A stretch of 13,081 bases of DNA from Lentisphaeria bacterium (GTDB lineage: Bacteria > Verrucomicrobiota > Lentisphaeria > Oligosphaerales > Oligosphaeraceae), in NCBI GenBank assembly GCA_016303095.1, contig JAEDMH010000062.1:1-13081 (forward strand), written 5' to 3'. The notes below the pieces were generated by a model. That model saw only the letters and a program-made list of their open reading frames with translations. It searched no databases and was not told the DNA's origin. The position numbers and the translations under genes are program-made. This document shows, one piece after another, positions 7,401 to 13,081 of this stretch; the first letter of the stretch is position 1, and each line of letters begins with the position of its first letter.

Positions 7401-8210
7401 CATCCTGTGCGCCGTCCCGGCCTCACCCCTGCCGAGGCGACCCAAAACCTGACCCGGTATCAGAAGGCCTTGGAGGAAGAGAGGCAGCTTCGGGGCAGGG
7501 AAGCCCAGAAGTCATTGGAAGGGATGAAACGCCCCGACAATCAGCCCCAGCCCGGCCTGGTTCTCTCCTATGACTTTGAGGGCAGCGCCCCCCTTCTGTG
7601 GGATCGCTCGGGAAATGGCCTGGATTCCGGCTCCGCCGGCTTGGAACGCGGGGAGGGGCATGCCGGACAGGGACTGGGCACCTTGCCCAACCGCGGCCTG
7701 GCGCTGCCTCCCGCCGCCGCCATCCTGGGATCCCGCCCCGCCGAAGGCACGGTGGCCTTCTGGGTGCGTCCCCGGGAAGAGCAGGGGGCCACTTCCTTCA
7801 TTCCCGTGATCTTCTACCTCATGGCCACGGACCGGAACTGGACCCCCAGCGGCATGGATGAAATCGGGATCTACGTGGAGGACAACAAGTTGAAGGCCCG
7901 GATCTGCGGCGAAGGCACCCGTCAGGCCGTCTTGGCGGAACTTCCCAACCCCTTGAAGAAGGGAGAGTGGAGCCATCTGGCCCTCACCTGGAAGGAAGGC
8001 GACCGTCGTCTCTATGTCAATGGCGTGGAGGCGGGCTCCTCCCAGGCTCCCTTCGTCGCTCCCTGGCTGGACGGATTCTCGGGAAGCTTGGGCGGCCATC
8101 CCTGCCATCTCTACAATGAGGAACGGACCTTCCCCGGGGACTACGATGATCTTCTCATCTACCGCCGCTGTCTCTCCCCGGAGGAAATCCGAAGCCTCAT
8201 CCAGCCATAG
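4470..8210 (+). CDS. Large secreted CBM9-like / DUF4091 (GH123-like) / LamG protein
   Basis: A 1246-residue exported multidomain protein. Residues 1-21 are a signal peptide (hydrophobic core LLLALLLPWL, likely cleavage after SYA). Residues about 40-205 resemble a family 9 carbohydrate-binding/DOMON-type domain (WEDDSFDLFL, then IPFSDLG). Residues about 350-505 form a beta-rich domain typical of the region before a GH123/DUF4091 barrel. The barrel runs from about 510 to 910 and contains YLADEP with the adjacent acids Asp742-Glu743, the position of the GH123 catalytic pair, followed by aromatic-rich motifs WWYVAYGN and LYWSVNWWG. Residues about 563-685 look like a beta-rich insertion within the barrel. 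A charged helical linker (about 985-1020) leads to a LamG-like jelly roll (1028-1246; GTVAFWVRP, GEWSHLALTW, LYVNGVEAG, DDLLIYRR). GH123 enzymes are beta-N-acetylgalactosaminidases, but DUF4091 is broader, so the substrate is unproven. Confidence 0.82.
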   Translation: MKASRSICLLLALLLPWLSYAEWRPFATIPEAQGPEEACYFGDWITIDGKARPESPLHLWMWRQNGRLMGKIEVVEPRMAGIRMEKKERDSAVWEDDSFDLFLYPEDGHAYHLIFNALGTIYDERDGKGDWNGNWQIKTTRELYRWMAEFSIPFSDLGGEPQEGTQWRMEMGICRTTITKHNISGWVAAPETRRFRDSFGFIRFENAPRPLGKVPGSENAAAPEYRWSVQPEPQLVRAGVAAAGTEYLCHRMEYQVDGVPVYGVYFLKRDSQVAAILGETTERLRAFSSPEVKAMVRSAEALMALHAEETPEVYDLLEEEAFRLRDRMLYLLAEKTMEERGRQPEEIVYGTLDSLTRLLPVDIFPGEMGGEVMLDAGRNEQEAAQVVLFAGGANLTWVEASLEGPLVSSEGGTLPQEAMEIRRVGHVLTTTPEYDTDYVGLYPDILLPLSTFDVPAWGRETLWVSVKVPENTPPGLYQGKLLLKARNSLPTLVPIRLQVRSFTIPRHSSLISAFGVWPLNGGSKKLMNRYGFTLDLQAAYEMMFAHRLTPYFITETPPMEKKPYLKLEEGDTLVLEVDSLGEGDLEVSLYSDEGDYARLHFPISAGTSRQECPSLRDALGKEHLYEMNLTLRGCGGGRLRATLERSQGTLELIPWGNACCDLQADGSVSDWAQWSYLAMDPPAVPPVIDWSAYDRQIEWGLSRGMTSHMADLRDPLPLWSRIFRNHLEEKGWTKYFYTYLADEPVPSYYPVVNARLSTVKEAPGIPSLPNMMTARSFPPELCFVDTWCPETYSYNPELSAAEQAKGRNVWWYVAYGNRNPLPNIWIDSPLAEGRSWIWQSWKHHLDGILYWSVNWWGRRNPWATGAVFNDVSNGDGNLIYPTPSGVPLSSPRLEVLTDGLEDYELFCLLEAAQEALGEANPSLSQRMQTLLSVNPEVVVNWMEYSRDPQVILRERRRLMDCLEEAIAFLGAQPPITRHPVRRPGLTPAEATQNLTRYQKALEEERQLRGREAQKSLEGMKRPDNQPQPGLVLSYDFEGSAPLLWDRSGNGLDSGSAGLERGEGHAGQGLGTLPNRGLALPPAAAILGSRPAEGTVAFWVRPREEQGATSFIPVIFYLMATDRNWTPSGMDEIGIYVEDNKLKARICGEGTRQAVLAELPNPLKKGEWSHLALTWKEGDRRLYVNGVEAGSSQAPFVAPWLDGFSGSLGGHPCHLYNEERTFPGDYDDLLIYRRCLSPEEIRSLIQP

Positions 8211-8216
8211 GAAAGA

Positions 8217-8255
8217 AGACAGAGGGGAGCAAGGAGGCTCCCGCTCCCCCTGTCT
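8217..8255 (+). terminator. Strong intergenic hairpin without a T-tract
   Basis: AGACAG plus GGGGAGC (8217-8230, with A8223 bulged) pairs with GCTCCCC plus CTGTCT (8243-8255), giving a 13-bp stem and a 12-nt loop. It starts 7 nt after the DUF4091 stop codon. The sequence that follows is not a T-run, so an mRNA-stabilising or processing structure that adjusts expression of the next gene is more likely than full termination. Confidence 0.5.
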
Positions 8256-8282
8256 CTGTCGTGTTCTTAGCGTTTGCCCCCC

Positions 8283-8288
8283 GGAGGA
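8283..8288 (+). promoter_or_regulatory. Shine-Dalgarno sequence deciding a start codon
   Basis: GGAGGA lies 9 nt before the ATG at 8298 and supports that start over an in-frame TTG at 8274. It is the only canonical ribosome-binding site I see upstream of a gene in this window. Confidence 0.7.
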
Positions 8289-8297
8289 AATCCCGCC

Positions 8298-10649
8298 ATG
8301 CCTCGCCTTCTTCTTGCCCCTGCGCTCCTTGGGGCCCTCCTGTCCCTCCTGACCCCTCTATCGGCCCAATTTTCCACTCCCCAAGAGGGGATCCAGGCCT
8401 TTTGGGAGGCCTGCGACGGGCCCAATCTGGCGGCGGGCCGCCCCGTCTCCTTCCGGCCCACCCCGAACTATTCCCTGACGGTCAAAGGGGAGAGCGACGC
8501 CCGGGACTTGACAGACGGGCTTTTTGCCAAGACGGATCGGATTTGGTGGGAGCCCGAGGCGGTGGGCTTTGAACGGGCGTGGAACGGAATCTTTGTCACC
8601 ATCGACCTGGGGGAGGTGCGCCACGTGAGAAAGGCGGTGGTGCGTCTCCAGGGCGGAGTCATGGACAAATACACCATTGCCTTCCCCGAGAATCTCTCTG
8701 TGTGGGTGAGCCAGGATGGGCGGAACTTCTATCCGGGGCAGGCCCTGGTGAAGCTGAAGGCCACCGAGGATTATCTGGCGGACGGAAAGACCCTCTATTA
8801 TCTCCCGGAAAGCCAGGGGGAGGGCAAGGACGACCGGTATTTCGTCTATCCCTTCCAGCTGGAAATTCAGGCGGATGCCCGCTACGTCTGCCTCTTCTCG
8901 GATTCCCAGCAGTTCCGGAATTTCTTCAGCGACGAGGTGGCCGTCATCGAGGCCACGGAGGAGGAGGCGGCCTCTCCCGCCTATGGTGTGCCCTATGCCC
9001 GCACGCCCCGCCTCCTTCATCATGGCGGCATCCGCGTCGCCCCCAAACAACCGGTCTTCTATGTGGCGGAGGGGATGTATCTCCGGAATCTGCTCTCCCT
9101 GGAGAATCAGCGGGAGACCAGCCCCGAAGGCTGGGAATATGCCATTGAACTGCCGGAGCAGGTCACCTATCAGCCCAGCCAGGCCTGGCCTGAATGGCTG
9201 CGGACTCTCGTCTCCCAGGAGACTCGGGGAGGGAGGACCCTGTGGCGTTTCCGTCCAGGGAAAGACTTCGCCGAGGTGCAGAAGGTGATCCGCTATGGCT
9301 TCGGCCCCTTCTTCTTCTCCGTCGCCCCCGGCACGGAAATCCCCCCAGACCAGAAGTACGCCCAGTTCATCACCTATGCGGAGGAGCAGGAGGACCAGCG
9401 TGTGCGCATGCCCTTGGAGATCCTCTCCATGCCCCGGATGTCCGTCCCCTGGAAGCGTCTGGATACCTCCCTTTGGCTGGAAAACCGCTTCCATGAACTG
9501 CCCACCCACAACCAGGACGAACTCTCCCTGGGGTTCTCCACGGCTATGTTCTTTGCCACCACTCTGGCCGAAGCCCAGGAGATTCTCCCCCTGGTGGAAA
9601 AGGCCAGGGCGGCGGGGCGGCGCATCCGCCTGGAGATGGAACCCACCCGGCTTCTTCGCCGGGCCAATGGGGGAAAGAACGAGTCCCGGTGCATCGGCTG
9701 CTCCAGCACCTGTCTGGCCTATCGGGGAAAGGAGTATCAGGATGTGGTGGAAGGGGTGCGCCAGGTGGCAAAATGGATTCCCATGGACACCGTGGTCTTC
9801 GATGTGGAGGACTGGGAGCCCAACTACATGAACAACACCATCCGGAACTGCACCCGGTGCCGTCAGGAGAAGGAGCGCCGGGGCATGGAGAGCTGGGTGG
9901 AATATTTCGATGTGCTTCAGGCGGAGTATGTGGCCGCCTTCACCCAAGCTGTCCGGGAGGGAGCCCAGGAGGCGGGACGCCCCGCTCCCCGGGTGGGATA
10001 CTACGCCGTCTCCCCGGAAATGAGCTATTCATGCCAGGAGGGAGCCGTTCCTTTCCTGGGATACTCCCACCTCTATCCCGCCCTCTGCGATGAAGTTCAG
10101 AACTCGTACTACGGGCGTTCTCCCGCGGAGGCGGGCCAGCAGATGCGCCGGGTCTACCAGGCCACCGGCGGCCATCCGGAACGCCTGATTCCCTGGCGCA
10201 CGGCGGGCACTGGCGCCTATCACACCCAGCCCATGGGCCCCCTGGCGGAGCAAATCCTCCTGGAAACCCTGATGAACGGGGCCGGCGGAGTCCAATATTT
10301 CTATGCCCTGGGCTTCGAATCCCCCTTGGACTACTTCTATGTGGCCCGGGCTTTCTCCCTTCTCGCCCCCTACGAGGAGATTCTTTGGGAGGGAAGCTTG
10401 GAGGAGGAAATCCGGGGCGCCGCCCCAGGGCTCTCCTACACCGCCCGGAAACGGGGCGGCCAACTCCTCCTCCTTGTGGGCAACTACGGCACGCAGCAGA
10501 GCGCAAAGGACACGCTCTTCCTGCCTGAAGCCGCCTCCGTGACCTGTCTCTCCCCCCAAGGAAAGGCAACCCTAAACCAGGGCACCCTCTCCCTGGAGAT
10601 TCCTCCCGCCGGATATCTTCTTTGCCTCCTGACTCTCTCCGGGGAGTGA
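8298..10649 (+). CDS. Secreted discoidin-like plus glycosidase-like protein of unknown family
   Basis: A 783-residue exported protein. Residues 1-23 are a signal peptide (MPRLLLAPALLGALLSLLTPLSA, cut before QFS). Residues about 41-222 resemble an F5/8 type C (discoidin) carbohydrate-binding fold: NLAAGRPVSF, DLTDGL, IDLGEVRHVRKAVVRLQGG. The central region (about 385-700) looks like a TIM-barrel glycosidase: alternating strands and helices, carboxylates in RLEMEP and FDVEDWEP (Asp502, Glu504, Asp505), then a GAGGVQYFYALG strand and a hydrolase-like beta-sandwich tail ending in PPAGYLLCLL. Two CxxC pairs stand out: Cys465/Cys468 (plus Cys472) and Cys518/Cys521. I cannot place it in a named GH family, and catalytic residues are guesses. 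It sits 87 nt after the DUF4091 gene and 14 nt before the permease gene. Confidence 0.7.
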   Translation: MPRLLLAPALLGALLSLLTPLSAQFSTPQEGIQAFWEACDGPNLAAGRPVSFRPTPNYSLTVKGESDARDLTDGLFAKTDRIWWEPEAVGFERAWNGIFVTIDLGEVRHVRKAVVRLQGGVMDKYTIAFPENLSVWVSQDGRNFYPGQALVKLKATEDYLADGKTLYYLPESQGEGKDDRYFVYPFQLEIQADARYVCLFSDSQQFRNFFSDEVAVIEATEEEAASPAYGVPYARTPRLLHHGGIRVAPKQPVFYVAEGMYLRNLLSLENQRETSPEGWEYAIELPEQVTYQPSQAWPEWLRTLVSQETRGGRTLWRFRPGKDFAEVQKVIRYGFGPFFFSVAPGTEIPPDQKYAQFITYAEEQEDQRVRMPLEILSMPRMSVPWKRLDTSLWLENRFHELPTHNQDELSLGFSTAMFFATTLAEAQEILPLVEKARAAGRRIRLEMEPTRLLRRANGGKNESRCIGCSSTCLAYRGKEYQDVVEGVRQVAKWIPMDTVVFDVEDWEPNYMNNTIRNCTRCRQEKERRGMESWVEYFDVLQAEYVAAFTQAVREGAQEAGRPAPRVGYYAVSPEMSYSCQEGAVPFLGYSHLYPALCDEVQNSYYGRSPAEAGQQMRRVYQATGGHPERLIPWRTAGTGAYHTQPMGPLAEQILLETLMNGAGGVQYFYALGFESPLDYFYVARAFSLLAPYEEILWEGSLEEEIRGAAPGLSYTARKRGGQLLLLVGNYGTQQSAKDTLFLPEAASVTCLSPQGKATLNQGTLSLEIPPAGYLLCLLTLSGE

Positions 10650-10663
10650 TCCCTGCCAGACCC

Positions 10664-11974
10664 ATGGACAATTCCTCCCTCCCACAATGGCGCAACAGGA
10701 TCGCCAATATCTCCTTCCTGCTGCTGACGGTGGCGATCCTTCTGGCCGTGGTCTATCTCCTGAAGGATTTTCTCCACGCCATCCTCCTGGGCGCCCTCTT
10801 CGCCATCATGCTCATGCCTCTCCATCGGTGGATCCTGACCCATCTGGGGCAGATCGTCCAACGGGGGGCTCGCCTGGGAAAACCCCTCAAGTCCTCCCCC
10901 GGAAAGGAAAAGCCGGCGCCCTCGCAAGCCTCTCCTTCCCCTAAGGTCCGGCGGGTTGCCGCCTTCTGCTCCGTGACCCTGGTCTTCCTCCTGGTGGTGG
11001 TGCCCTTGGGACTCTTTGCTGTCCAGGTGGCCGCCCAGGGAATCCGGGCAATTCCCCTGGCCCAACGCTGGATTGCCGAGGATCTGGAGGGAGAATGCCA
11101 GGAGTTTTTTCGTCAGCATCCCCGTCTCCAGGAGGGATGGAAACTCCTCCTCCAAAGCACGAATTTCGGGGAGACTGGAGAAGAGCAGGCAACCTCTCCC
11201 GAGGACGCCCTCTTCCCGTCCCTCCTGGGAGACGGAGAACACAACGACGCACCTCTTGCCGAAGAGGGGAGCACCGAGCAGCTGCCCTTGGCCATCCGCA
11301 TGGGAACCGTGAGTCTGCAATGGCTGAAGGATCTTCTCCTGACTCTCCTTTCCCGCACCTGGACCACGCTCTTCAATTTCTTCCTGATGCTCTTCGTCAT
11401 GTATTACGTCTTCCTGGACGGAGAGGAACTGGCCGCCTATCTGAAGAGCATTTGTCCCCTGAACCAGGAGGAGCTGGGACTGGTGGCCCAGCGGATCCGA
11501 CAGGTCTCCCAGGCCATTTTCTACAGCACCCTGGGAACCGCCATCGTCCAGGGGCTTCTGGGAATGCTCTTCTTCCGTCTGGTGGGCATCCCGGCTCTCT
11601 TCTGGGGCGCCCTCCTGGGGGTCTGCTCCATTGTCCCCTTCGTGGGCACCGGCCTGGTCTGGGTGCCCGTCGCCATCTTCCTCTTTCTCACAGGACAGCC
11701 AGGCAAGGCCCTCTTCATCCTGATTTCCTGCGGCGGCTTGGTCTCCAATGTGGACAGCCTGCTCCGCCCCTTCCTGATGAAAAAGGGAGGCAACACGGGC
11801 ATGTCTTATATGGTTCTCTTCTTCGCCGTCCTGGGAGGACTGCAGACCTTCGGCCTTGCTGGTCTCATCTACGGCCCCCTCATCATGGGAGTCTGCGGGG
11901 TCTGTCTCCTGATTTTCAGCACAAGACTCAAGAATGGCGAAAAATCCACCGAAAAATCAGGGGAGAACCCTTGA
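10664..11974 (+). CDS. AI-2E/PerM-family (UPF0118) transporter
   Basis: A 436-residue polytopic inner-membrane protein. Hydrophobic segments lie near residues 15-31, 36-52, 98-121, 231-252 and four or five more between 290 and 418. The C-terminal half has the family signature: FFLMLFVMYYVFLDGEEL, VGIPALFWGALLGVCSIVPFVGTG, NVDSLLRPFLMKKG and FGLAGLIYGPLIMG. Members export AI-2, export other small molecules or act as sodium/proton antiporters, so substrate is open. Two hydrophilic stretches are notable: a Lys/Pro/Ser-rich linker (about 64-97), probably an insertion, and an acidic loop (about 138-208). The ATG at 10664 is preferred to an in-frame TTG at 10622 that would overlap the previous gene. 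The 14-nt spacing suggests co-transcription. The coding end overlaps a terminator. Confidence 0.85.
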   Translation: MDNSSLPQWRNRIANISFLLLTVAILLAVVYLLKDFLHAILLGALFAIMLMPLHRWILTHLGQIVQRGARLGKPLKSSPGKEKPAPSQASPSPKVRRVAAFCSVTLVFLLVVVPLGLFAVQVAAQGIRAIPLAQRWIAEDLEGECQEFFRQHPRLQEGWKLLLQSTNFGETGEEQATSPEDALFPSLLGDGEHNDAPLAEEGSTEQLPLAIRMGTVSLQWLKDLLLTLLSRTWTTLFNFFLMLFVMYYVFLDGEELAAYLKSICPLNQEELGLVAQRIRQVSQAIFYSTLGTAIVQGLLGMLFFRLVGIPALFWGALLGVCSIVPFVGTGLVWVPVAIFLFLTGQPGKALFILISCGGLVSNVDSLLRPFLMKKGGNTGMSYMVLFFAVLGGLQTFGLAGLIYGPLIMGVCGVCLLIFSTRLKNGEKSTEKSGENP

Positions 11975-11979
11975 TTTTT
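11952..11979 (+). terminator. Intrinsic terminator overlapping the permease stop codon
   Basis: AAAAATCAGGGG (11952-11963) pairs with CCCTTGATTTTT (11968-11979) around an AGAA loop: 12 bp with one G:T wobble, ending in five T residues. The TGA stop (11972-11974) lies inside the right arm, so the left arm encodes the last residues of the protein. The A-tract/T-tract symmetry would allow function in both directions. Confidence 0.75.
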
Positions 11980-12012
11980 CCGAAAAATAGTCCAATAATT
12001 TCCCTGAGCGAG

Positions 12013-12032
12013 TTGAGAAGACTCAATTTTTT
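12013..12032 (+). terminator. Second, smaller terminator-like hairpin
   Basis: TTGAG and CTCAA form a 5-bp stem with an AAGA loop, extendable by weak and wobble pairs, followed directly by six T residues. It lies 34 nt beyond the first terminator and 33 nt before the pseudopilin start, and may back up the stronger upstream structure. Confidence 0.5.
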
Positions 12033-12064
12033 CTGTTTTCTTTCCCCTCTTTTTGCACACGACC

Positions 12065-12862
12065 ATGAAGAAGACATTTACCCTTATCGAATTGCTGGTG
12101 GTCATCGCCATCATCGCCATTCTCGCCGCCATGCTTCTTCCCGCCCTCTCTAAAGCCAGGGAAAAGGCTCGGGCCATCAGCTGCACCAATAATCTGAAGC
12201 AGATCGGCCTCCATAACGTGTTGTACCAGACGGATTATGACGACTATATCCTCCCCGCCTTGCCTCATAGCGCACAGGCGCTGACGGACCTGCCATGGCA
12301 AATCATGATGATGCTCGACTACTCCCTGGATGCTAAGGCCTTGGAATGCCCCGCCAGCCCGATCTCCCTGGCCTCGGACATGCGAAAGCTCTCCAAGGAC
12401 AATCTCACGGACTACTGGAACCGGGCCATGGGATACCACTGGAAGCGCTTCTCCTACGGCGTGAACTTCCGCTGCGTGGGCATGTATGTCAATTCCGCCA
12501 GCGGAAAGTGGCGCCCCGTCAAGATGAGCCAGGTCTCCAACCTGGGCGGCAGCCCCAGCTCCGTCATCTGGGCCGCCGACTCCACCCCCATTGCCCAGGA
12601 TGAGGCGAATCTCCAATACGACATTTCCTGCTACATCGAGAGCAAACGGGTCTATCCCGACAGCAATCCCGTCCACACCTGGACCTATCCCATCAGCATC
12701 CGCCACAGCGAACGGGGCAACTTGAATATGCTGGACGGACACGTGGAAGCCCTGGGAGAAAAGCAAATCGTCTTCCCGGACACCATTGGCGGCACCAATG
12801 TGGAACACTGGAGCCCCCGCTACCAGGGCGATGGTCTGACCTATAAGAGCTATCAAAACTAG
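12065..12862 (+). CDS. Type IV pilin-like protein with H-X9-DG motif
   Basis: A 265-residue pseudopilin-like protein. The N-terminus [20 protein letters not shown] is a type III prepilin signal: short basic leader, predicted mature Phe5, conserved Glu at mature position 5 (Glu9) and a long hydrophobic helix, continuing into [20 protein letters not shown]. Near the C-terminus His214, nine residues, then Asp224-Gly225 match the H-X9-DG motif of processing-associated pseudopilins abundant in Lentisphaerota, Planctomycetota and relatives. Residue -1 is Thr instead of the classical Gly. Four cysteines (40, 95, 137, 189) could form disulfides outside the membrane. The ATG at 12065 is chosen over an upstream TTG because it gives the standard leader. 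It is probably monocistronic, between terminators, with a T/C-rich leader lacking a Shine-Dalgarno. No pilus assembly genes are adjacent. Confidence 0.9.
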   Translation: MKKTFTLIELLVVIAIIAILAAMLLPALSKAREKARAISCTNNLKQIGLHNVLYQTDYDDYILPALPHSAQALTDLPWQIMMMLDYSLDAKALECPASPISLASDMRKLSKDNLTDYWNRAMGYHWKRFSYGVNFRCVGMYVNSASGKWRPVKMSQVSNLGGSPSSVIWAADSTPIAQDEANLQYDISCYIESKRVYPDSNPVHTWTYPISIRHSERGNLNMLDGHVEALGEKQIVFPDTIGGTNVEHWSPRYQGDGLTYKSYQN

Positions 12863-12884
12863 CCCTTTGGCTCTGCCCCCCCCT

Positions 12885-12922
12885 CTGCCAGGAGGTTCAT
12901 TTCTCCTTTCCTTTCCTGGCAG
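12885..12922 (+). terminator. First of two consecutive hairpins after the pseudopilin gene
   Basis: CTGCCAGGA (12885-12893) and TCCTGGCAG (12914-12922) form a perfect 9-bp stem with a 20-nt T/C-rich loop. No T-tract follows. It starts 22 nt after the stop codon and 5 nt before the next hairpin, so it is more likely a 3'-end stabilising element than a terminator on its own. Confidence 0.5.
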
Positions 12923-12927
12923 AATCC

Positions 12928-12961
12928 CCCCGAGGAACCGTATTGGACCTCGGGGTTTTTT
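12928..12961 (+). terminator. Intrinsic terminator of the pseudopilin gene
   Basis: CCCCGAGG (12928-12935) and CCTCGGGG (12948-12955) form a perfect 8-bp stem, with an additional CC/GG pairing possible in the loop, followed immediately by six T residues (12956-12961). This is a textbook Rho-independent terminator on the plus strand. Confidence 0.88.
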
Positions 12962-12964
12962 GTT

Positions 12965-13081
12965 CACACGGAGCACACAGAGATCAAACAGGTCGGACAC
13001 GGAGATCAAACACGGAGCGCACGGAACGCCGCTGCGCGGCGCGCGGAGAGCACGAAGATCAAACAGGTCGGACACGGAAAC
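12965..13081 (+). repeat. CACGGAG-type repeat cluster with palindromic core (right)
   Basis: Repeated CACGGAG/CACAGAG units start 4 nt after the terminator T-tract and run to the window end. The palindrome CGCCGC-TGC-GCGGCG (13027-13041) is preceded by AAACACGGAGCGCACGGAA and matches the left cluster's core in sequence order. A 23-nt unit, beginning AGATCAAACAGG, occurs identically at 12981-13003 and 13056-13078, and a partial copy starts near 13003. The cluster probably extends beyond the window. No gene is visible in it. Confidence 0.8.

Noticed and set aside
4083..7445. 1120-residue minus-strand frame opposite the esterase and DUF4091 genes
   Set aside because: Striking in length, but it spans two real genes and their gap and has Gly/His/Gln-rich composition. 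GC-rich third positions in the sense genes explain the lack of stops.
8176..8293. 15-nt exact repeat CCCCGGAGGAAATCC at 8176-8190 and 8279-8293
   Set aside because: The first copy is ordinary coding sequence for SPEEIR near the end of the LamG domain, the second a ribosome-binding region. With such biased composition a chance match or tiny duplication is enough to explain it.
8358..9947. 529-residue minus-strand frame opposite the discoidin/glycosidase-like gene
   Set aside because: Same composition artefact; the plus strand has a signal peptide, a Shine-Dalgarno site and domain-like motifs.
128..13080. Terminal inverted repeats of a 12.8-kb transposon
   Set aside because: The clusters are diverged, internally repetitive and located downstream of genes; there is no transposase, integrase or target duplication between or beside them.
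12965..13081. CRISPR array
   Set aside because: Repeat units are short, irregular and partly overlapping, with no constant spacer length and no cas genes nearby.

Overview
This 13 kb, GC-rich window looks like chromosome of a bacterium from the Lentisphaerota/Verrucomicrobiota group. The best markers are a pseudopilin-like protein with a type III prepilin signal and an H-X9-DG motif, a very large secreted DUF4091/GH123-like protein, and intergenic repeats rich in CACGGAG/CACAGAG. The assignment rests on recognising these families, not on a database search. Most genes lack a Shine-Dalgarno sequence and start after a C/T-rich leader.

Layout. Positions 1-331 hold no gene and are filled with repeats. 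On the minus strand, a TetR-type regulator (2510-1899) is followed after 16 nt by a C69-family dipeptidase (1882-332), probably as one operon. A 229-nt divergent intergenic region (2511-2739) carries a terminator/attenuator-like hairpin and a possible -10 element. On the plus strand follow a FabH-type ketoacyl-ACP synthase (2740-3720), a cytoplasmic SGNH esterase (3816-4448), a 1246-residue secreted CBM9-like/DUF4091/LamG protein (4470-8210), a 783-residue secreted discoidin-like plus glycosidase-like protein (8298-10649) and an AI-2E/PerM-family membrane protein (10664-11974). An intrinsic terminator overlaps the stop codon of that last gene. A separate pseudopilin-like gene (12065-12862) is followed by two consecutive hairpins, the second a clear terminator, and then by another repeat cluster (12965-13081).

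How the genes may work together. The esterase and the two large exported proteins are closely spaced (21 and 87 nt apart) and look like a glycan-handling set: exported proteins that bind and cleave polysaccharide, and a cytoplasmic deacylase acting on imported fragments. The AI-2E-like permease follows 14 nt later and may be co-transcribed. FabH and the TetR regulator are divergently arranged, so TetR may control both directions, but no convincing operator is visible. The substrate of the glycan set cannot be read from sequence.

The points most worth a second look are: the repeat clusters, which have the same orientation relative to the gene they follow; the structured region upstream of fabH; a roughly 120-residue beta-rich insertion in the DUF4091 barrel; paired CxxC motifs in the secreted glycosidase-like protein; and the terminator built into the end of the permease coding sequence.
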